DNA from: Pseudonocardia kujensis | Lineage (GTDB): Bacteria > Actinomycetota > Actinomycetes > Mycobacteriales > Pseudonocardiaceae | Assembly: GCF_021283305.1 (NCBI RefSeq) | Contig: NZ_JAJSOK010000019.1 | Span: 55,042 to 119,041 of the forward strand | Direction: 5' to 3' | DNA length: 64,000 nucleotides | Shown here: positions 36,158 through 45,606 of the stretch, piece by piece | How positions within the stretch are numbered: position 1 is the stretch's first letter | How the letters are laid out: each line of letters starts with the position of its first letter | Notes under the pieces: generated by a model | The model's database searches: none | What the model was told of the DNA's origin: nothing | What the model saw: only the letters and a program-made list of their open reading frames with translations | Program-made: the position numbers and the translations under genes

Positions 36158-36287
36158 TTCTCACGCAGCGTGCCCGGTCGACTCCACTGTGGGACATCAC
36201 ACCCACGATCGCGGAACTTTGCGCTCGACCGTGACGCGCCGAAACGGTTAGCCTGAGACAACTAATCGTCGTCCATGGGGAGGGCAC

Positions 36288-39002
36288 GTGCCGGCCGAGC
36301 AGGCTGCCGTCATCGACCGTCCGGGGGAGATCCGCGACCCCGGCCCCGGTTACAAGTGGATCGCGCTGTCCAACACCACGTTGGGCATGCTCATGGCCAC
36401 GATCAACTCGTCGATCGTGCTGATCGCGCTGCCCGACATCTTCCGCGGTATCGGGATCAACCCGCTGGAGTCGTCGAACACCAGCTACCTGCTGTGGATG
36501 ATCATGGGCTTCCTGGTCGTCACAGCGGTGCTGGTGGTCGGCTTCGGCCGGCTCGGCGACATGTTCGGCCGGGTCAGGATGTACAACCTCGGCTTCGCGG
36601 TCTTCACCGTCTCGTCCATCCTGCTCGCCGTCACCTGGCAACAGGGCGACGCCGCCGCGATCTGGCTGATCGCCTGGCGCATCGTGCAGGGCGTCGGCGG
36701 CGCGTTCCTGATGGCGAACTCCAGCGCGATCCTCACCGACGCGTTCCCCGTCAACCAGCGCGGTCTCGCGCTGGGCATCAACGGCGTCGCCGCGATCGCC
36801 GGGTCGTTCCTCGGCCTCGTGATCGGCGGCCTGCTGGGCCCCGTGAACTGGCACCTGGTCTTCATCGTGTCGGTGCCCTTCGGCGTGTTCGGCACCTTCT
36901 GGGCCTACTACAAGCTGCACGACAACGGGCGCCGCGTGCGGGCGAAGATGGACTGGTGGGGCAACATCACCTTCGCGGTGGGCCTCATCGTGCTGCTGAT
37001 CGGCATCACCTACGGCATCCAGCCCTACGGCGACAGCGTCATGGGTTGGGGCAGCCCGATGGTGCTCAGCTGCATCATCGGCGGCATCGTCGTGCTGGTG
37101 ATCTTCGGGATCATCGAGACGAAGGTCGCGGCCCCGCTGTTCGAGCTCTCGCTCTTCCGCAACCGCCCGTTCACGCTCGGCAACCTGGCCAACCTGCTCG
37201 CCTCGCTCGGCCGCGGTGGCCTGCAGTTCGTGCTGATCATCTGGCTGCAGGGCATCTGGCTGCCGCAGCACGGCTACAGCTTCGAGCAGACCCCGCTGTG
37301 GGCGGGCATCTACATGCTCCCGCTGACGATCGGCTTCCTCGCCTCCGCGCCGCTGTCCGGCGTGCTGTCGGACAAGTGGGGCACGAAGTGGTTCACCACG
37401 GGCGGCATGGTGATCACGGCGATCAGCTTCATCCTGCTCGAGATCCTGCCGGTCAACTTCGACTACTGGGCCTTCGCGGTCATCCTGCTGGTCAACGGCA
37501 TCGGCATGGGCCTGTTCGCCTCGCCGAACCGCGCCGAGATCATGAACAGCCTGCCGGCCAACGCCCGCGGCGCCGGCGCGGGCATGACGGCGACCTTCCA
37601 GAACGCCGCCATGGTGCTGTCCATCGGGTTCTTCTTCAGCCTGATGATCGCCGGCCTGTCCACGCACCTGCCGTCCGTCATGGAGAACGGCCTGCTGCAG
37701 AACGGCGTGCCGGCGGCCGACGCCTCGCGCATCGCCGAGCTCCCGCCGGTGGGCGTGCTGTTCGCGGCGTTCCTGGGCTACAACCCGATCCAGGAGCTGC
37801 TGGGCCCGGTCCTGCACCAGATCCCGCCGGCGCAGGCGGACTTCCTCACCGGCCGCAGCTTCTTCCCGAACCTGATCTCGCAGCCCTTCTCCGAGGGCCT
37901 CACCGCGGCCTTCTGGTTCGCCGTCGCGGCCTGCGTGGTCGCAGCCGTGGCGTCGCTGTTCACCGGCCGCCGGCAGACCTCGCCGACCCCCGAGACGGTC
38001 GGCGCGGAGCTGGCGGCCGAGGGCGGCGAGCTGGTCGACGCCGAGGGCTACTGGGCCGACACCGCGACCTCGCCGCTGCCCACGGCCCCCACGGTGGCCC
38101 CCACGGCGGCGGCTGCGACGGTCGGCACCTCCGCGCTCGCCGGGTTCGCCGGGGCGGCGGAGGCCGTCCCGGAGGCGGGCACCGTCGTCGGTGCGTTGCG
38201 CACCCCGCACGGCACGGCGATCCCGGGCGGCGTCGTGACCGTCACGGCGCCCGACGGACGGCAGGTCGGCCGCGCCGAGGTCGACCAGGGCGGCGCCTAC
38301 GCCCTGCACGGCCTGCCCGGCGGCACGTACATGGTGGTCGCGACCGCGCCGGGCTTCCGGCCCGAGGTCGCCACCGTGGCGCTCAACGGCAAGGGCGCGT
38401 CGCAGGACTTCGACCTCAGCGGCGACGGCGCGGTGGGCGGCCTGGTCCGCGCGGGCGAGCACCCGGCCCCGCAGGTCTCCGTGCTCGCGCTCGACGGCAC
38501 GGGCCGGCTCGTGGGTCGCACGGTCACCGGTGAGGACGGCCGCTTCCGCCTCGACGGCATCCCGGTCGGCACCACCACGGTCACCGCGACCCTGGCCGGG
38601 CACGAGCCCAAGGCCACCACGGTGCACGTGACCGCCGAGGGCGCGGCCCCCGTCGAGCTGGTGCTCGACGCCGGCGGCGGCCTGGGTGGCACCGTCACCG
38701 GCCCGGACGGGCGGCACCTGCCCAACGCGCTGGTCACCGTCGTCGACGGGGCGGGCGAGGTCGTCGCCACCGCCACCAGCGGGGCGGACGGCCGGTTCAC
38801 GGTCCCGCGGGTCCTCCCGGGCACCTACACGGTGACCACCAGCGTGCACCTGCCCGCGGTCACGCAGGTGGAGCTTTCCGGGGCCGGCACCACGGACGTC
38901 GAGCTGCGGCTCGGGGCCGTGGGCGCGGCTGCCGCCGGTGCCGCCGGGGACACCCTTCCCACCCGGCACGGGGAACGGAACGCGCCGATCGCCGGGGACT
39001 GA
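36288..39002 (+). CDS. DHA2-family MFS exporter with three C-terminal carboxypeptidase-regulatory-like domains
   Basis: 904 residues. Residues 1-570 form a DHA2-type drug:H+ antiporter with about 14 membrane helices (GRLGDMFGRVRMYNLGFAVF after helix 2; VNQRGLALGINGVAAIAGSF later). After an Ala/Pro linker, three units of about 84 residues start near 631, 714 and 798. Each has the prealbumin/CarboxypepD_reg pattern: GxVxxxDGR, then DGRFxLxxLPxGTYxVxATxxG (for example GTVTGPDGRHLPNALVTVV, ADGRFTVPRVLPGTYTV). Standard MFS proteins stop at about 550 residues. GTG 36288 follows GGGGAGGG. An interrupted dyad TTAG-N10-CTAA at 36248-36265 could be its operator. Substrate unknown. Confidence 0.9.
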   Translation: MPAEQAAVIDRPGEIRDPGPGYKWIALSNTTLGMLMATINSSIVLIALPDIFRGIGINPLESSNTSYLLWMIMGFLVVTAVLVVGFGRLGDMFGRVRMYNLGFAVFTVSSILLAVTWQQGDAAAIWLIAWRIVQGVGGAFLMANSSAILTDAFPVNQRGLALGINGVAAIAGSFLGLVIGGLLGPVNWHLVFIVSVPFGVFGTFWAYYKLHDNGRRVRAKMDWWGNITFAVGLIVLLIGITYGIQPYGDSVMGWGSPMVLSCIIGGIVVLVIFGIIETKVAAPLFELSLFRNRPFTLGNLANLLASLGRGGLQFVLIIWLQGIWLPQHGYSFEQTPLWAGIYMLPLTIGFLASAPLSGVLSDKWGTKWFTTGGMVITAISFILLEILPVNFDYWAFAVILLVNGIGMGLFASPNRAEIMNSLPANARGAGAGMTATFQNAAMVLSIGFFFSLMIAGLSTHLPSVMENGLLQNGVPAADASRIAELPPVGVLFAAFLGYNPIQELLGPVLHQIPPAQADFLTGRSFFPNLISQPFSEGLTAAFWFAVAACVVAAVASLFTGRRQTSPTPETVGAELAAEGGELVDAEGYWADTATSPLPTAPTVAPTAAAATVGTSALAGFAGAAEAVPEAGTVVGALRTPHGTAIPGGVVTVTAPDGRQVGRAEVDQGGAYALHGLPGGTYMVVATAPGFRPEVATVALNGKGASQDFDLSGDGAVGGLVRAGEHPAPQVSVLALDGTGRLVGRTVTGEDGRFRLDGIPVGTTTVTATLAGHEPKATTVHVTAEGAAPVELVLDAGGGLGGTVTGPDGRHLPNALVTVVDGAGEVVATATSGADGRFTVPRVLPGTYTVTTSVHLPAVTQVELSGAGTTDVELRLGAVGAAAAGAAGDTLPTRHGERNAPIAGD

Positions 39003-39015
39003 CCCTCGCAGGCAC

Positions 39016-39052
39016 CGCCGGCCCGCATCCTCTCCGGATGCGGGCCGGCGGC
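39016..39052 (+). terminator. 16-bp perfect stem terminator after the MFS fusion gene
   Basis: CCGCCGGCCCGCATCC (39016-39031) pairs with GGATGCGGGCCGGCGG (39037-39052) over a TCTCC loop, 13 bases beyond the stop codon. Confidence 0.9.
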
Positions 39053-39117
39053 GTACGGGAGCGGACCGGGTCTTGGGCGGGGTCGTGTCGTCGGAGCCGT
39101 TGGTCGGGCCTGCGCCT

Positions 39118-39237
39118 CTAGCGGGGCTGGGCCGTGAGCAGGACGGCATCGGGTTAGTCGGCGAGGATCGCCTCCACGTCGTGGGCGTTGAGCGCCTTCA
39201 GGTGGTCGGTGAGGACGTCGACGGGGGTGCGCGCCAT
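39118..39237 (-). pseudogene. Remnant of a SnoaL-like (NTF2-fold) protein gene
   Basis: From ATG 39237 the translation LTDHLKALNAHDVEAILAD reads like the first helix of SnoaL-like polyketide-cyclase/NTF2 proteins, then a TAA (39154-39156) appears where these proteins usually have a tyrosine. The same frame goes on PDAVLLTAQPR before another stop. The rest of a normal 110-130 residue domain is missing. I read this as a truncated, decayed gene downstream of the MocR gene; a real 27-residue peptide cannot be excluded. Confidence 0.6.
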
Positions 39238-39278
39238 GGCTCGCCTCTCGCTCCGGTGCGGGGGAACTCCCGAGCAGA

Positions 39279-40667
39279 CTAACGACCGTTCGAGAGTCCT
39301 GTCAGCCCTTCCAGCACGGCGACGAGCACCGGCAGCGCTGCGGTGAACTCGGCGCGCGTGGGTCCGGCGTACCCGATGACGATTCCGCCCGGCGCCCCCG
39401 CACCCGCGTACCGTTCCAGCACCTCGAGCCCCACCCCGCGCTCCGCGGCGGCGTCCCGCACGGCTCGCGCGGCCACCGCGTCCGGCAGGGGGACGAGGAC
39501 GTGCGCACCGGCCCGGTCGCCCCGCAGCGGCACCCCCGCGAGCGCCTCCACCAGCAGCCGGCGGCGCTCCCCCAGCTCGCGGCGCAGCCGGCGCAGGTGC
39601 CGGGCCAGGTCCCCGGAGGTGGCGAACGCCGTGAACACCCGCTGGCCCGCCGGCGCCGGTCGTGATCCTGTGCGTTCCCGCCGCTCGGCCACCGCGGCGC
39701 GCACCGCGGGCGGCGCGACCAGCCAGCCGACCCCGAGCGTCGGCGTGAGGATCTTGCTCGCGGTGCCGACGTGCGCCACGACGTCCGGGCCGAGCGCGGC
39801 GAGCAGCGGCAGCGGTGCGACGTCGTAGCGCAGCTCGCCGTCGTAGTCGTCCTCGATCACCAGCAGGCCCTCGGCGCGGGCGCGCTCGACCAGCGCGATC
39901 CGCCGCGCGGCCGGCATGCGCCCGCCGACCGGGAACTGGTGCGCCGGGGTGCAGTACACCGCGGCGAGGCCGGCGGGCAGGTCGTCGACCCGCAGCCCCT
40001 CGTCGTCGACCGGCACGCCGACGACCTCGAGCCCGGCCGCCGCCAGTGCGTCGGCCGCCCGCCGGTACCCCGGCTCCTCCACGGCGACGCGCGCGCCCTC
40101 CGGCAGCACTCGGGCCAGCTCGGCGATCGCGCCCGTGCTCCCGCCGGTGGCGAGGACCTCGTCGGGGCGCGCCACGAGCCCGCGGTGCCGCAGCAGGTGC
40201 TCGCCGACCGCCGCGCGGAACCCGGGCAATCCGGCGTAGCGGGGCAGCAGGTCGGGTTCGGGGTCCGCGGCCGCCCGCCAGGCGCGCCGCCAGGCCGCGC
40301 GGTCGAGGACCTCGGTGCAGGGCGTCCCGGGCTGCAGCTCGATCCGCGGCCGCGCGTCCGCGGGTTCGGGGCGTGGGTGGCGCGGACCGCGAGCCGGGCC
40401 GGCCGCCGGCACCGCGGTGACGAAGGTGCCCGCGCCGACCCGGCCCTCGACCCAGCCCTCGGCGAGCAGCTGGTCGTACGCGGCCGCCGTCACGGTGCGG
40501 CTGACGTGCAGGACCACGGCCAGCTCGCGGGTCGACGGCAGCCGGTCCCCCGCCCGGAGCGCGCCGCCCGAGGCCGCGGCGCGCAGGGCGTCGGCCAGCT
40601 GTGCCGCGAGGGGCTCGGGGCTCGAACGGTCGAGGTGCAGGGGCGGCAGCTCGGTCGTCGCGGTCAT
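39279..40667 (-). CDS. MocR/PdxR-type transcriptional regulator (GntR helix-turn-helix fused to aminotransferase fold)
   Basis: 462 residues. Residues 10-85 are a winged helix (GDRLPSTRELAVVLHVSRTVTAAAYDQLLAEG); residues 110-462 are a type I aminotransferase-like domain with YCTPAHQFPVGGRM, EDDYDGELRYD and the PLP lysine Lys305 in HVGTASKILTP. These regulators sense pyridoxal phosphate or an amino compound. It is divergent from a PPOX-family gene, the classical arrangement for MocR targets. ATG 40667 is chosen; a GTG nine bases earlier is possible. Direct repeats for binding lie in the intergenic region. Confidence 0.92.
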   Translation of the reverse strand: MTATTELPPLHLDRSSPEPLAAQLADALRAAASGGALRAGDRLPSTRELAVVLHVSRTVTAAAYDQLLAEGWVEGRVGAGTFVTAVPAAGPARGPRHPRPEPADARPRIELQPGTPCTEVLDRAAWRRAWRAAADPEPDLLPRYAGLPGFRAAVGEHLLRHRGLVARPDEVLATGGSTGAIAELARVLPEGARVAVEEPGYRRAADALAAAGLEVVGVPVDDEGLRVDDLPAGLAAVYCTPAHQFPVGGRMPAARRIALVERARAEGLLVIEDDYDGELRYDVAPLPLLAALGPDVVAHVGTASKILTPTLGVGWLVAPPAVRAAVAERRERTGSRPAPAGQRVFTAFATSGDLARHLRRLRRELGERRRLLVEALAGVPLRGDRAGAHVLVPLPDAVAARAVRDAAAERGVGLEVLERYAGAGAPGGIVIGYAGPTRAEFTAALPVLVAVLEGLTGLSNGR

Positions 40668-40679
40668 CGGGCACACGGC

Positions 40680-40720
40680 AGTGGCCTTCCGGATTCGAGG
40701 TGGAGTGGCCGTTCCAGGAT
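40680..40720. promoter_or_regulatory. Direct repeats, likely MocR-type operator
   Basis: AGTGGCCTTCCGGAT (40680-40694) and AGTGGCCGTTCCAGGAT (40704-40720) are near-identical direct repeats 24 bases apart in the gap between the MocR gene and its divergent neighbour. MocR proteins usually bind direct repeats, so this fits. Confidence 0.6.
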
Positions 40721-40748
40721 GCCACCGCCGGTCCCAGACTCGGGTGCC

Positions 40749-41390
40749 GTGAGCACCGCCCTGTCCCCCACCCCGCGCAGCACCGTCGGCCGCCACCGCG
40801 AGCGCGGGGCCACCGACCGGTCCGCGTTGTACGACGTCCTCGACCACGGCCTCGTGTGCCACCTCGCCCTGGTCCGCGACGGCGCGCCCGTCGTGCTGCC
40901 CACCGGCTACGGCCGCATCGGCGACACCCTCTACGTGCACGGGTCGTCCGGCGCGCGGTGGTTGCGCCAGGACGGGATCCCGGCGTGCGCGACGGTCACG
41001 CACCTCGACGGCATCGTCTACGCCCGCTCGGTCTTCAGCTTCTCGATGAACTACCGCAGCGCCGTCGCGCACGGCACCGCACGGCTGGTCACCGAGGAGC
41101 CCGAGCGCACGGACGCGCTGCGCGCCATCGTCGAACACCTCGCGCCCGGCTCGTGGGACTACGCGCGCCCGCCGACGCGCCGCGAGCTCGCCGCCACCGC
41201 GGTGCTCGCGCTCGACCTCGACGAGGCCAGCGTGAAGGTCCGCACCGGTCCGCCCGCCGACGACCCGGAGGACGTCTCACCCGAGGTCTGGGCCGGCGTC
41301 GTCCCCCTGACCGGCGGTTTCGGCGCGCCCGTGCCCGACCCGCACGTCCCGGCCGGCGCCCCCGTCCCGCCGCACGTCACCGCCCGGTAG
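40749..41390 (+). CDS. Pyridoxamine 5'-phosphate oxidase family protein
   Basis: 213 residues; FMN-binding split barrel with HGLVCHLALVRDGAPVVLPT, GDTLYVHGSSGARWL, ACATVTHLDGIVYARSVFSF and MNYRSAVAHGTARLV, which fits the subgroup often called the 5-nitroimidazole-antibiotic-resistance-like flavin proteins. The long C-terminus includes EASVKVRTGPPADDPED. It lies divergent from the MocR-type regulator and is its probable target. GTG 40749. Confidence 0.88.
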   Translation: MSTALSPTPRSTVGRHRERGATDRSALYDVLDHGLVCHLALVRDGAPVVLPTGYGRIGDTLYVHGSSGARWLRQDGIPACATVTHLDGIVYARSVFSFSMNYRSAVAHGTARLVTEEPERTDALRAIVEHLAPGSWDYARPPTRRELAATAVLALDLDEASVKVRTGPPADDPEDVSPEVWAGVVPLTGGFGAPVPDPHVPAGAPVPPHVTAR

Positions 41391-41414
41391 CGCGCTCCCC
41401 GACGCGCCCTGCAG

Positions 41415-41954
41415 TCAGGCCAGGCGAGCCGCGTGGGCCGCCACCGCCGCGCCCGTCCGGTGCGCGTCCCCCGTGGCCAGCAGGTCGAGCAGGGCGCCGC
41501 GCAGCACGGCGAGCGCCTCGGTGGCGGCGGGCTCGGGCAGCACCCGACCGAGGACCGCCAGCCAGTCCCGCACGGTCGCCGCGGCGAACCCCGCCCACGG
41601 CCCGTCGGGCTCGACGAGCGCGCGCCCGTACCCCTCGACCCACAGCCGCAGCAGGTCGCGGTGCGCGGGCGCGGCGAGCCACTCCCACAGCGCCCGCAGC
41701 AGGCCGGCGGCGTCGCCGGCGGGCAGGCCGGCGAGCAGGGTGAGCTCCGCCGCGCGGGCGCGCCCGAGCAGCGCCCGGACCAGCCCGTCCTTCGACCCGA
41801 AGAGGTAGAGCAGCACCCGCGGGCTGCTGCCGATCTCCTTGGCCAGCGGGCGCAGGGACAGGTCGGCGAGCCCGCGCCGCAGCACGTACGCGTACGCGGC
41901 CTCCAGCAGTTCCTCGCGCCGCGGCGAGCCGGCCCCTTGCCCTTCCACCGTCAT
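41415..41954 (-). CDS. TetR/AcrR family transcriptional regulator
   Basis: 179 residues. N-terminal helix-turn-helix: REELLEAAYAYVLRRGLADL, LRPLAKEIGSSPRVLLYLFG, SKDGLVRALLGRAR. The C-terminal ligand domain is helical and Ala/Leu-rich, with no known ligand. ATG 41954 is used; GTG 41969 in frame would add five residues. A perfect 20-bp palindrome sits right upstream, so it probably represses itself and the divergent acetyltransferase gene. Confidence 0.88.
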   Translation of the reverse strand: MTVEGQGAGSPRREELLEAAYAYVLRRGLADLSLRPLAKEIGSSPRVLLYLFGSKDGLVRALLGRARAAELTLLAGLPAGDAAGLLRALWEWLAAPAHRDLLRLWVEGYGRALVEPDGPWAGFAAATVRDWLAVLGRVLPEPAATEALAVLRGALLDLLATGDAHRTGAAVAAHAARLA

Positions 41955-41967
41955 CGCGTCATCCTGC

Positions 41968-41987
41968 ACTGAAACACTCGTTTCAGT
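41968..41987. promoter_or_regulatory. 20-bp operator ACTGAAAC-ACTC-GTTTCAGT
   Basis: Eight-base half-sites are perfectly complementary around ACTC. It lies between the divergent TetR and acetyltransferase genes, 12 bases from the ATG at 42000, where binding would block both promoters. Confidence 0.85.
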
Positions 41988-41999
41988 CGAGGAGGCGCG

Positions 42000-42509
42000 A
42001 TGGTCCACGTCGAGATCCGCGAGATCGGCAGGCCGGGTGACCTCGGCTGGATCGTGGCCGCGCACGGCGAGCTCTACGCCGCCGAGTACGGCTGGGACAC
42101 GAGCTTCGAGGCTCTCGTGGCGCGGATCCTGGCCGACTTCACCCCTGGTCCCCGGGAGCGCGGCTGGATCGCCGAGCTCGACGGTCGCCGGGTCGGCTGC
42201 GTGCTGTGCGTCCCGGGCGCCGACCCGGACACCGCCGTGCTGCGGATCCTGCTCGTGCACCCCGACGCCCGTGGGCACGGGCTCGGCCGCCGGCTCGTGG
42301 CCACGTGCGTGGGGTTCGCGCGGGAACAGGGCTACGCCACGCTGCGGCTCTGGACCAACGACGTGCTCGCCGCGGCCCGCCGTCTCTACCTCGACGCGGG
42401 GTTCCGGCTGGTCGCCGAGGAGCCGCACCACAGCTTCGGCGCGGACCTGATCGGGCAGGACTACGCGCTGTCCCTGGGGGTGGACGGTCACCCTCGGGTG
42501 GTCACGTAA
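42000..42509 (+). CDS. GNAT family N-acetyltransferase
   Basis: 169 residues; the acetyl-CoA-binding segment is LRILLVHPDARGHGLGRRLV (R/Q-x-x-G-x-G/A type), followed by ATLRLWTNDVLAAARRLYLD and AGFRLVAEEPHHSFG. This family includes acetyltransferases that sit next to or are fused with transcription regulators. ATG 42000 follows GGAGG. Target not known; the neighbouring TetR protein and operator suggest it is inducible. Confidence 0.88.
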   Translation: MVHVEIREIGRPGDLGWIVAAHGELYAAEYGWDTSFEALVARILADFTPGPRERGWIAELDGRRVGCVLCVPGADPDTAVLRILLVHPDARGHGLGRRLVATCVGFAREQGYATLRLWTNDVLAAARRLYLDAGFRLVAEEPHHSFGADLIGQDYALSLGVDGHPRVVT

Positions 42510-42520
42510 CCTCCGATCGT

Positions 42521-44620
42521 GTGAGCACGCCGCCCTATCCCGTGGCGCCCCGCCTCGCTCTCGTCGAGGAGCTCCACGGGCGCCCGGTCGCCGACCCGTA
42601 CCGTTGGCTCGAGGATCCGGAGGACCCCCGCACCCGCGAATGGTCGGCGGCGCAGGACGAGCTCGCCCGCGGCCGGCTCGACGCCCTGCCCGGCCGCGAG
42701 GTCCTCGAGGCGCGGCTGCGCGAGCTGCTCTCCGCCGGCTCGATCTCGGTGCCGCTCTGGCGCGCGGGGCGGGCGTTCTTCTCCCGCCGCGAGCCCGGCC
42801 AGGAGCACGCGGTGGTGCACGTCCGCGAGCCGGACGGGAGCGAGCGGGCGCTGCTCGACCCGATCGCCCTCGACCCGACCGGCCTGACCACGCTCGACAC
42901 CTGGGTACCCGACCTGGAGGGCAACCGGATCGCCTACCAGGTCTCGCACGGCGGCGACGAGCAGTCGGTCCTCTTCCTGCTCGACGTCGCGACCGGCGAG
43001 GTCGTCGAGGGCCCGATCGACCGCTGCCGCTACTCGTCGGTGGCCTGGCTGCCCGGCGGCGCCGAGTTCGTCTACGTGCGCAAGGTCGCCCCCGGCGAGG
43101 TCGAGGACGGCGAGGAGGACTTCCACCGCCGCGTCTGGCGGCACCGGGTCGGCACCCCGGACACCGAGGACGAGCTGGTCACCGGCCCGGGCCTCTACGA
43201 GGACCACACCTACTACGGCGTCCGGGTGTCCCGCGACGGCCGCTGGCTCGTCGTCACGGCCAACGTCGGCACCGCGCGCCGCGACAGCGTGTGGATCACC
43301 GAGCTGGCCGACGGGAAGACCCCGGACCTGGTCCCGATCCTCACCCAGGCCGACGACGTCCAGGCCACCTGCTGGGTCGAGCGCGACGGCCGCCTCTACA
43401 TCCACACCACCGACGGGGCGCCGCGCTGGCGCCTCGCGGTCGCCGACCCGGCCACGCCGCAGCGCGAGCACTGGCGCGACCTCGTCCCCGAGGACCCCGG
43501 TTCGGTGCTGCAGGCCGTCCGCTGGCTCGAGCCCGCCCCGGGCAGCGGCGACGAGCCGCGGCTCGTCCTCGCCCGGGCCCGGCACGCCGTGGCCGAGCTG
43601 GCCCTGCACGCCGTCGACGGCACCCCGCACGGCGCGATCCCGCTGCCCGGCACCGGCTCGCTGACCGGCCTCACCGTCGCCGACCGGGACACCCCGGATC
43701 GCTACGGGCAGGTCTGGATCGGCTGGACGGACCTCGTCACGCCCCCGCAGCTGCACCGCTACGAGCGCGGCACCACCGTGCTCGAGGCCACCGCACCCGG
43801 CCAGGTCGAGCTGCCCGCCGTGCGCTCCGAGATGCGCGAGTTCACCTCGAAGGACGGCACCACCGTCCGGATGTTCGTGGTCACGCCGGTCGAGGGCGAC
43901 GGCCCCTGGCCCGTCCTGATGACCGGCTACGGCGGCTTCTCGATCGCCCGTGAGCCCGCGTACACGTCGTCGGCGCTGGCCTGGGTCGCCTCCGGCGGCG
44001 CCTACGCGCTGGTCGGCCTGCGCGGCGGCAGCGAGGAGGGCGAGGCCTGGCACCTCGCCGGCAACCGCGCGCACAAGCAGAACGTGTTCGACGACTTCCA
44101 CGCCGCCGGCGAGGCCCTGGTCGCCGCAGGCACCACGACACCGGCGCAGCTCGGCATCCAGGGCGGTTCCAACGGCGGGCTGCTCGTCGGGGCGGCGCTG
44201 ACCCAGCGGCCGGACCTCTACGCCGCCGTCGTCTGCTCGGCACCGCTGCTGGACATGGTCCGCTACGAGCTGTTCTCCCTGGGCCGCACCTGGAACGACG
44301 AGTACGGCACCGCCGACGACCCCGAGCAGCTCGGCTGGCTGCTCTCCTACTCGCCCTACCACCACGTCCGCGAGGGTGTGGCGTACCCGGCCACCCTCTT
44401 CACCGTCTTCGAGTCGGACACCCGCGTCGACCCGCTGCACGCCCGCAAGATGTGCGCGGCGCTGCAGCACGCCACCTCCGGTGACCTGCTCGAGCGCCCC
44501 GTCCTGCTCCGCCGCGAGACCGACGTCGGGCACGGGGCGCGGTCGATCTCGCGCACCGTCGCGCTGTCCGTGGACACCCTGGCCTTCCTGGCCTTCCACA
44601 CCGGTCTGGAGCTCACGTGA
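42521..44620 (+). CDS. Prolyl oligopeptidase family serine peptidase (S9A)
   Basis: 699 residues, a cytoplasmic peptidase cleaving short peptides after proline. It has an N-terminal helix region ([20 protein letters not shown]), a seven-bladed beta-propeller and a C-terminal alpha/beta hydrolase. The triad is Ser550 ([14 protein letters not shown]), Asp637 ([13 protein letters not shown]) and His671 (TDVGHGARS). There is no signal peptide. GTG 42521 precedes the conserved part. The MscS gene starts within its stop (GTGA overlap), beginning a four-gene run. Confidence 0.94.
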   Translation: MSTPPYPVAPRLALVEELHGRPVADPYRWLEDPEDPRTREWSAAQDELARGRLDALPGREVLEARLRELLSAGSISVPLWRAGRAFFSRREPGQEHAVVHVREPDGSERALLDPIALDPTGLTTLDTWVPDLEGNRIAYQVSHGGDEQSVLFLLDVATGEVVEGPIDRCRYSSVAWLPGGAEFVYVRKVAPGEVEDGEEDFHRRVWRHRVGTPDTEDELVTGPGLYEDHTYYGVRVSRDGRWLVVTANVGTARRDSVWITELADGKTPDLVPILTQADDVQATCWVERDGRLYIHTTDGAPRWRLAVADPATPQREHWRDLVPEDPGSVLQAVRWLEPAPGSGDEPRLVLARARHAVAELALHAVDGTPHGAIPLPGTGSLTGLTVADRDTPDRYGQVWIGWTDLVTPPQLHRYERGTTVLEATAPGQVELPAVRSEMREFTSKDGTTVRMFVVTPVEGDGPWPVLMTGYGGFSIAREPAYTSSALAWVASGGAYALVGLRGGSEEGEAWHLAGNRAHKQNVFDDFHAAGEALVAAGTTTPAQLGIQGGSNGGLLVGAALTQRPDLYAAVVCSAPLLDMVRYELFSLGRTWNDEYGTADDPEQLGWLLSYSPYHHVREGVAYPATLFTVFESDTRVDPLHARKMCAALQHATSGDLLERPVLLRRETDVGHGARSISRTVALSVDTLAFLAFHTGLELT

Positions 44621-45606
44621 CCCCTCTGCAGGACGCCGTCGACGCCCTGCCGCTGGCCGACCCGCCCGCCTGCGCCGCGCAGGCCGGGACCTGGTGCGCC
44701 CGCTTCTACCAGTGGACCAACAACGACTTCCTGGCCAGCTCGGCCGACGCAGTCGTCAACGGCACGATCAAGATCGTGCTGATCATCGTGATCGGGTTCG
44801 TGGCGCGGCACCTGCTGCACCGCGCGATCACGCGGGTGGTCGAGGGCGCGTCGAACGGGCGTCTGGGCAAGCTGCTCGGCAGGGCGCCCAAGCGGATCCG
44901 CACCACCCCGCTGGTCTCGCAGCGGCGCATCCAACGCACCCGCACCATCGGCTCGGTCCTGCGCTCGATCACCTCGGCCGTCATCCTGCTGATCGCCGCG
45001 GTGATGATCCTCGCCGAGTTCGGCGTGGCGCTCGGGCCGATCCTGGCCTCGGCCGGGATCGTCGGCGTCGCCGTCGGGTTCGGCGCGCAGAACCTGGTGC
45101 GGGACTTCCTGTCCGGCATGTTCATGCTGCTCGAGGACCAGTACGGCGTCGGGGACATCGTCGACCTCGGCGAGGCGAGCGGGACCGTCGAGGCGGTCGG
45201 GCTGCGCATCACCACGATCCGGGACCTGCAGGGCACGGTCTGGTACGTGCGCAACGGCGAGATCCTGCGCGTCGGCAACAAGAGCCAGGGGTACGCCGTG
45301 GCCGTGGTCGACCTGCCGCTCGCACACTCCGCCGACATGGCGGAGGTCTCCGAGCTGGCCGGGCGGGTGGCCGCGGAGCGCGTCGCCCGCGAGGACATCG
45401 CCGAGGACGTGCTGGAGGACCCGGAGGTCCTGGGCGTCGAGAAGGTCACCGCGGAGGGCGCCGTCCTACGGCTCACCGTCAAGGTCAACCCCGGCAAGCA
45501 GTGGGCCGTGCAGCGGGCGCTCAACGCCGCCATCACGGACGCGTTCGACGACGAGGGCGTCCCCCGGCCGACACCGCTCGGCCTGGGAGGGAGACTGGGC
45601 TCGTGA
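44617..45606 (+). CDS. Small-conductance mechanosensitive channel, MscS family
   Basis: 329 residues; a membrane channel releasing solutes under osmotic downshock. It has three membrane helices: [38 protein letters not shown] and the pore helix [20 protein letters not shown], followed by the beta domain ([20 protein letters not shown]). Residues 70-100 carry an inserted basic stretch ([19 protein letters not shown]). Starts overlap the peptidase and globin genes by four bases on each side. Confidence 0.94.
   Translation: MTPLQDAVDALPLADPPACAAQAGTWCARFYQWTNNDFLASSADAVVNGTIKIVLIIVIGFVARHLLHRAITRVVEGASNGRLGKLLGRAPKRIRTTPLVSQRRIQRTRTIGSVLRSITSAVILLIAAVMILAEFGVALGPILASAGIVGVAVGFGAQNLVRDFLSGMFMLLEDQYGVGDIVDLGEASGTVEAVGLRITTIRDLQGTVWYVRNGEILRVGNKSQGYAVAVVDLPLAHSADMAEVSELAGRVAAERVAREDIAEDVLEDPEVLGVEKVTAEGAVLRLTVKVNPGKQWAVQRALNAAITDAFDDEGVPRPTPLGLGGRLGS

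Noticed and set aside
36126..39149. Minus-strand open frame of 1007 codons opposite the DHA2 fusion
   Set aside because: Antisense shadow; repeats of Arg/His/Glu reflect the GC-rich reverse complement of membrane helices.
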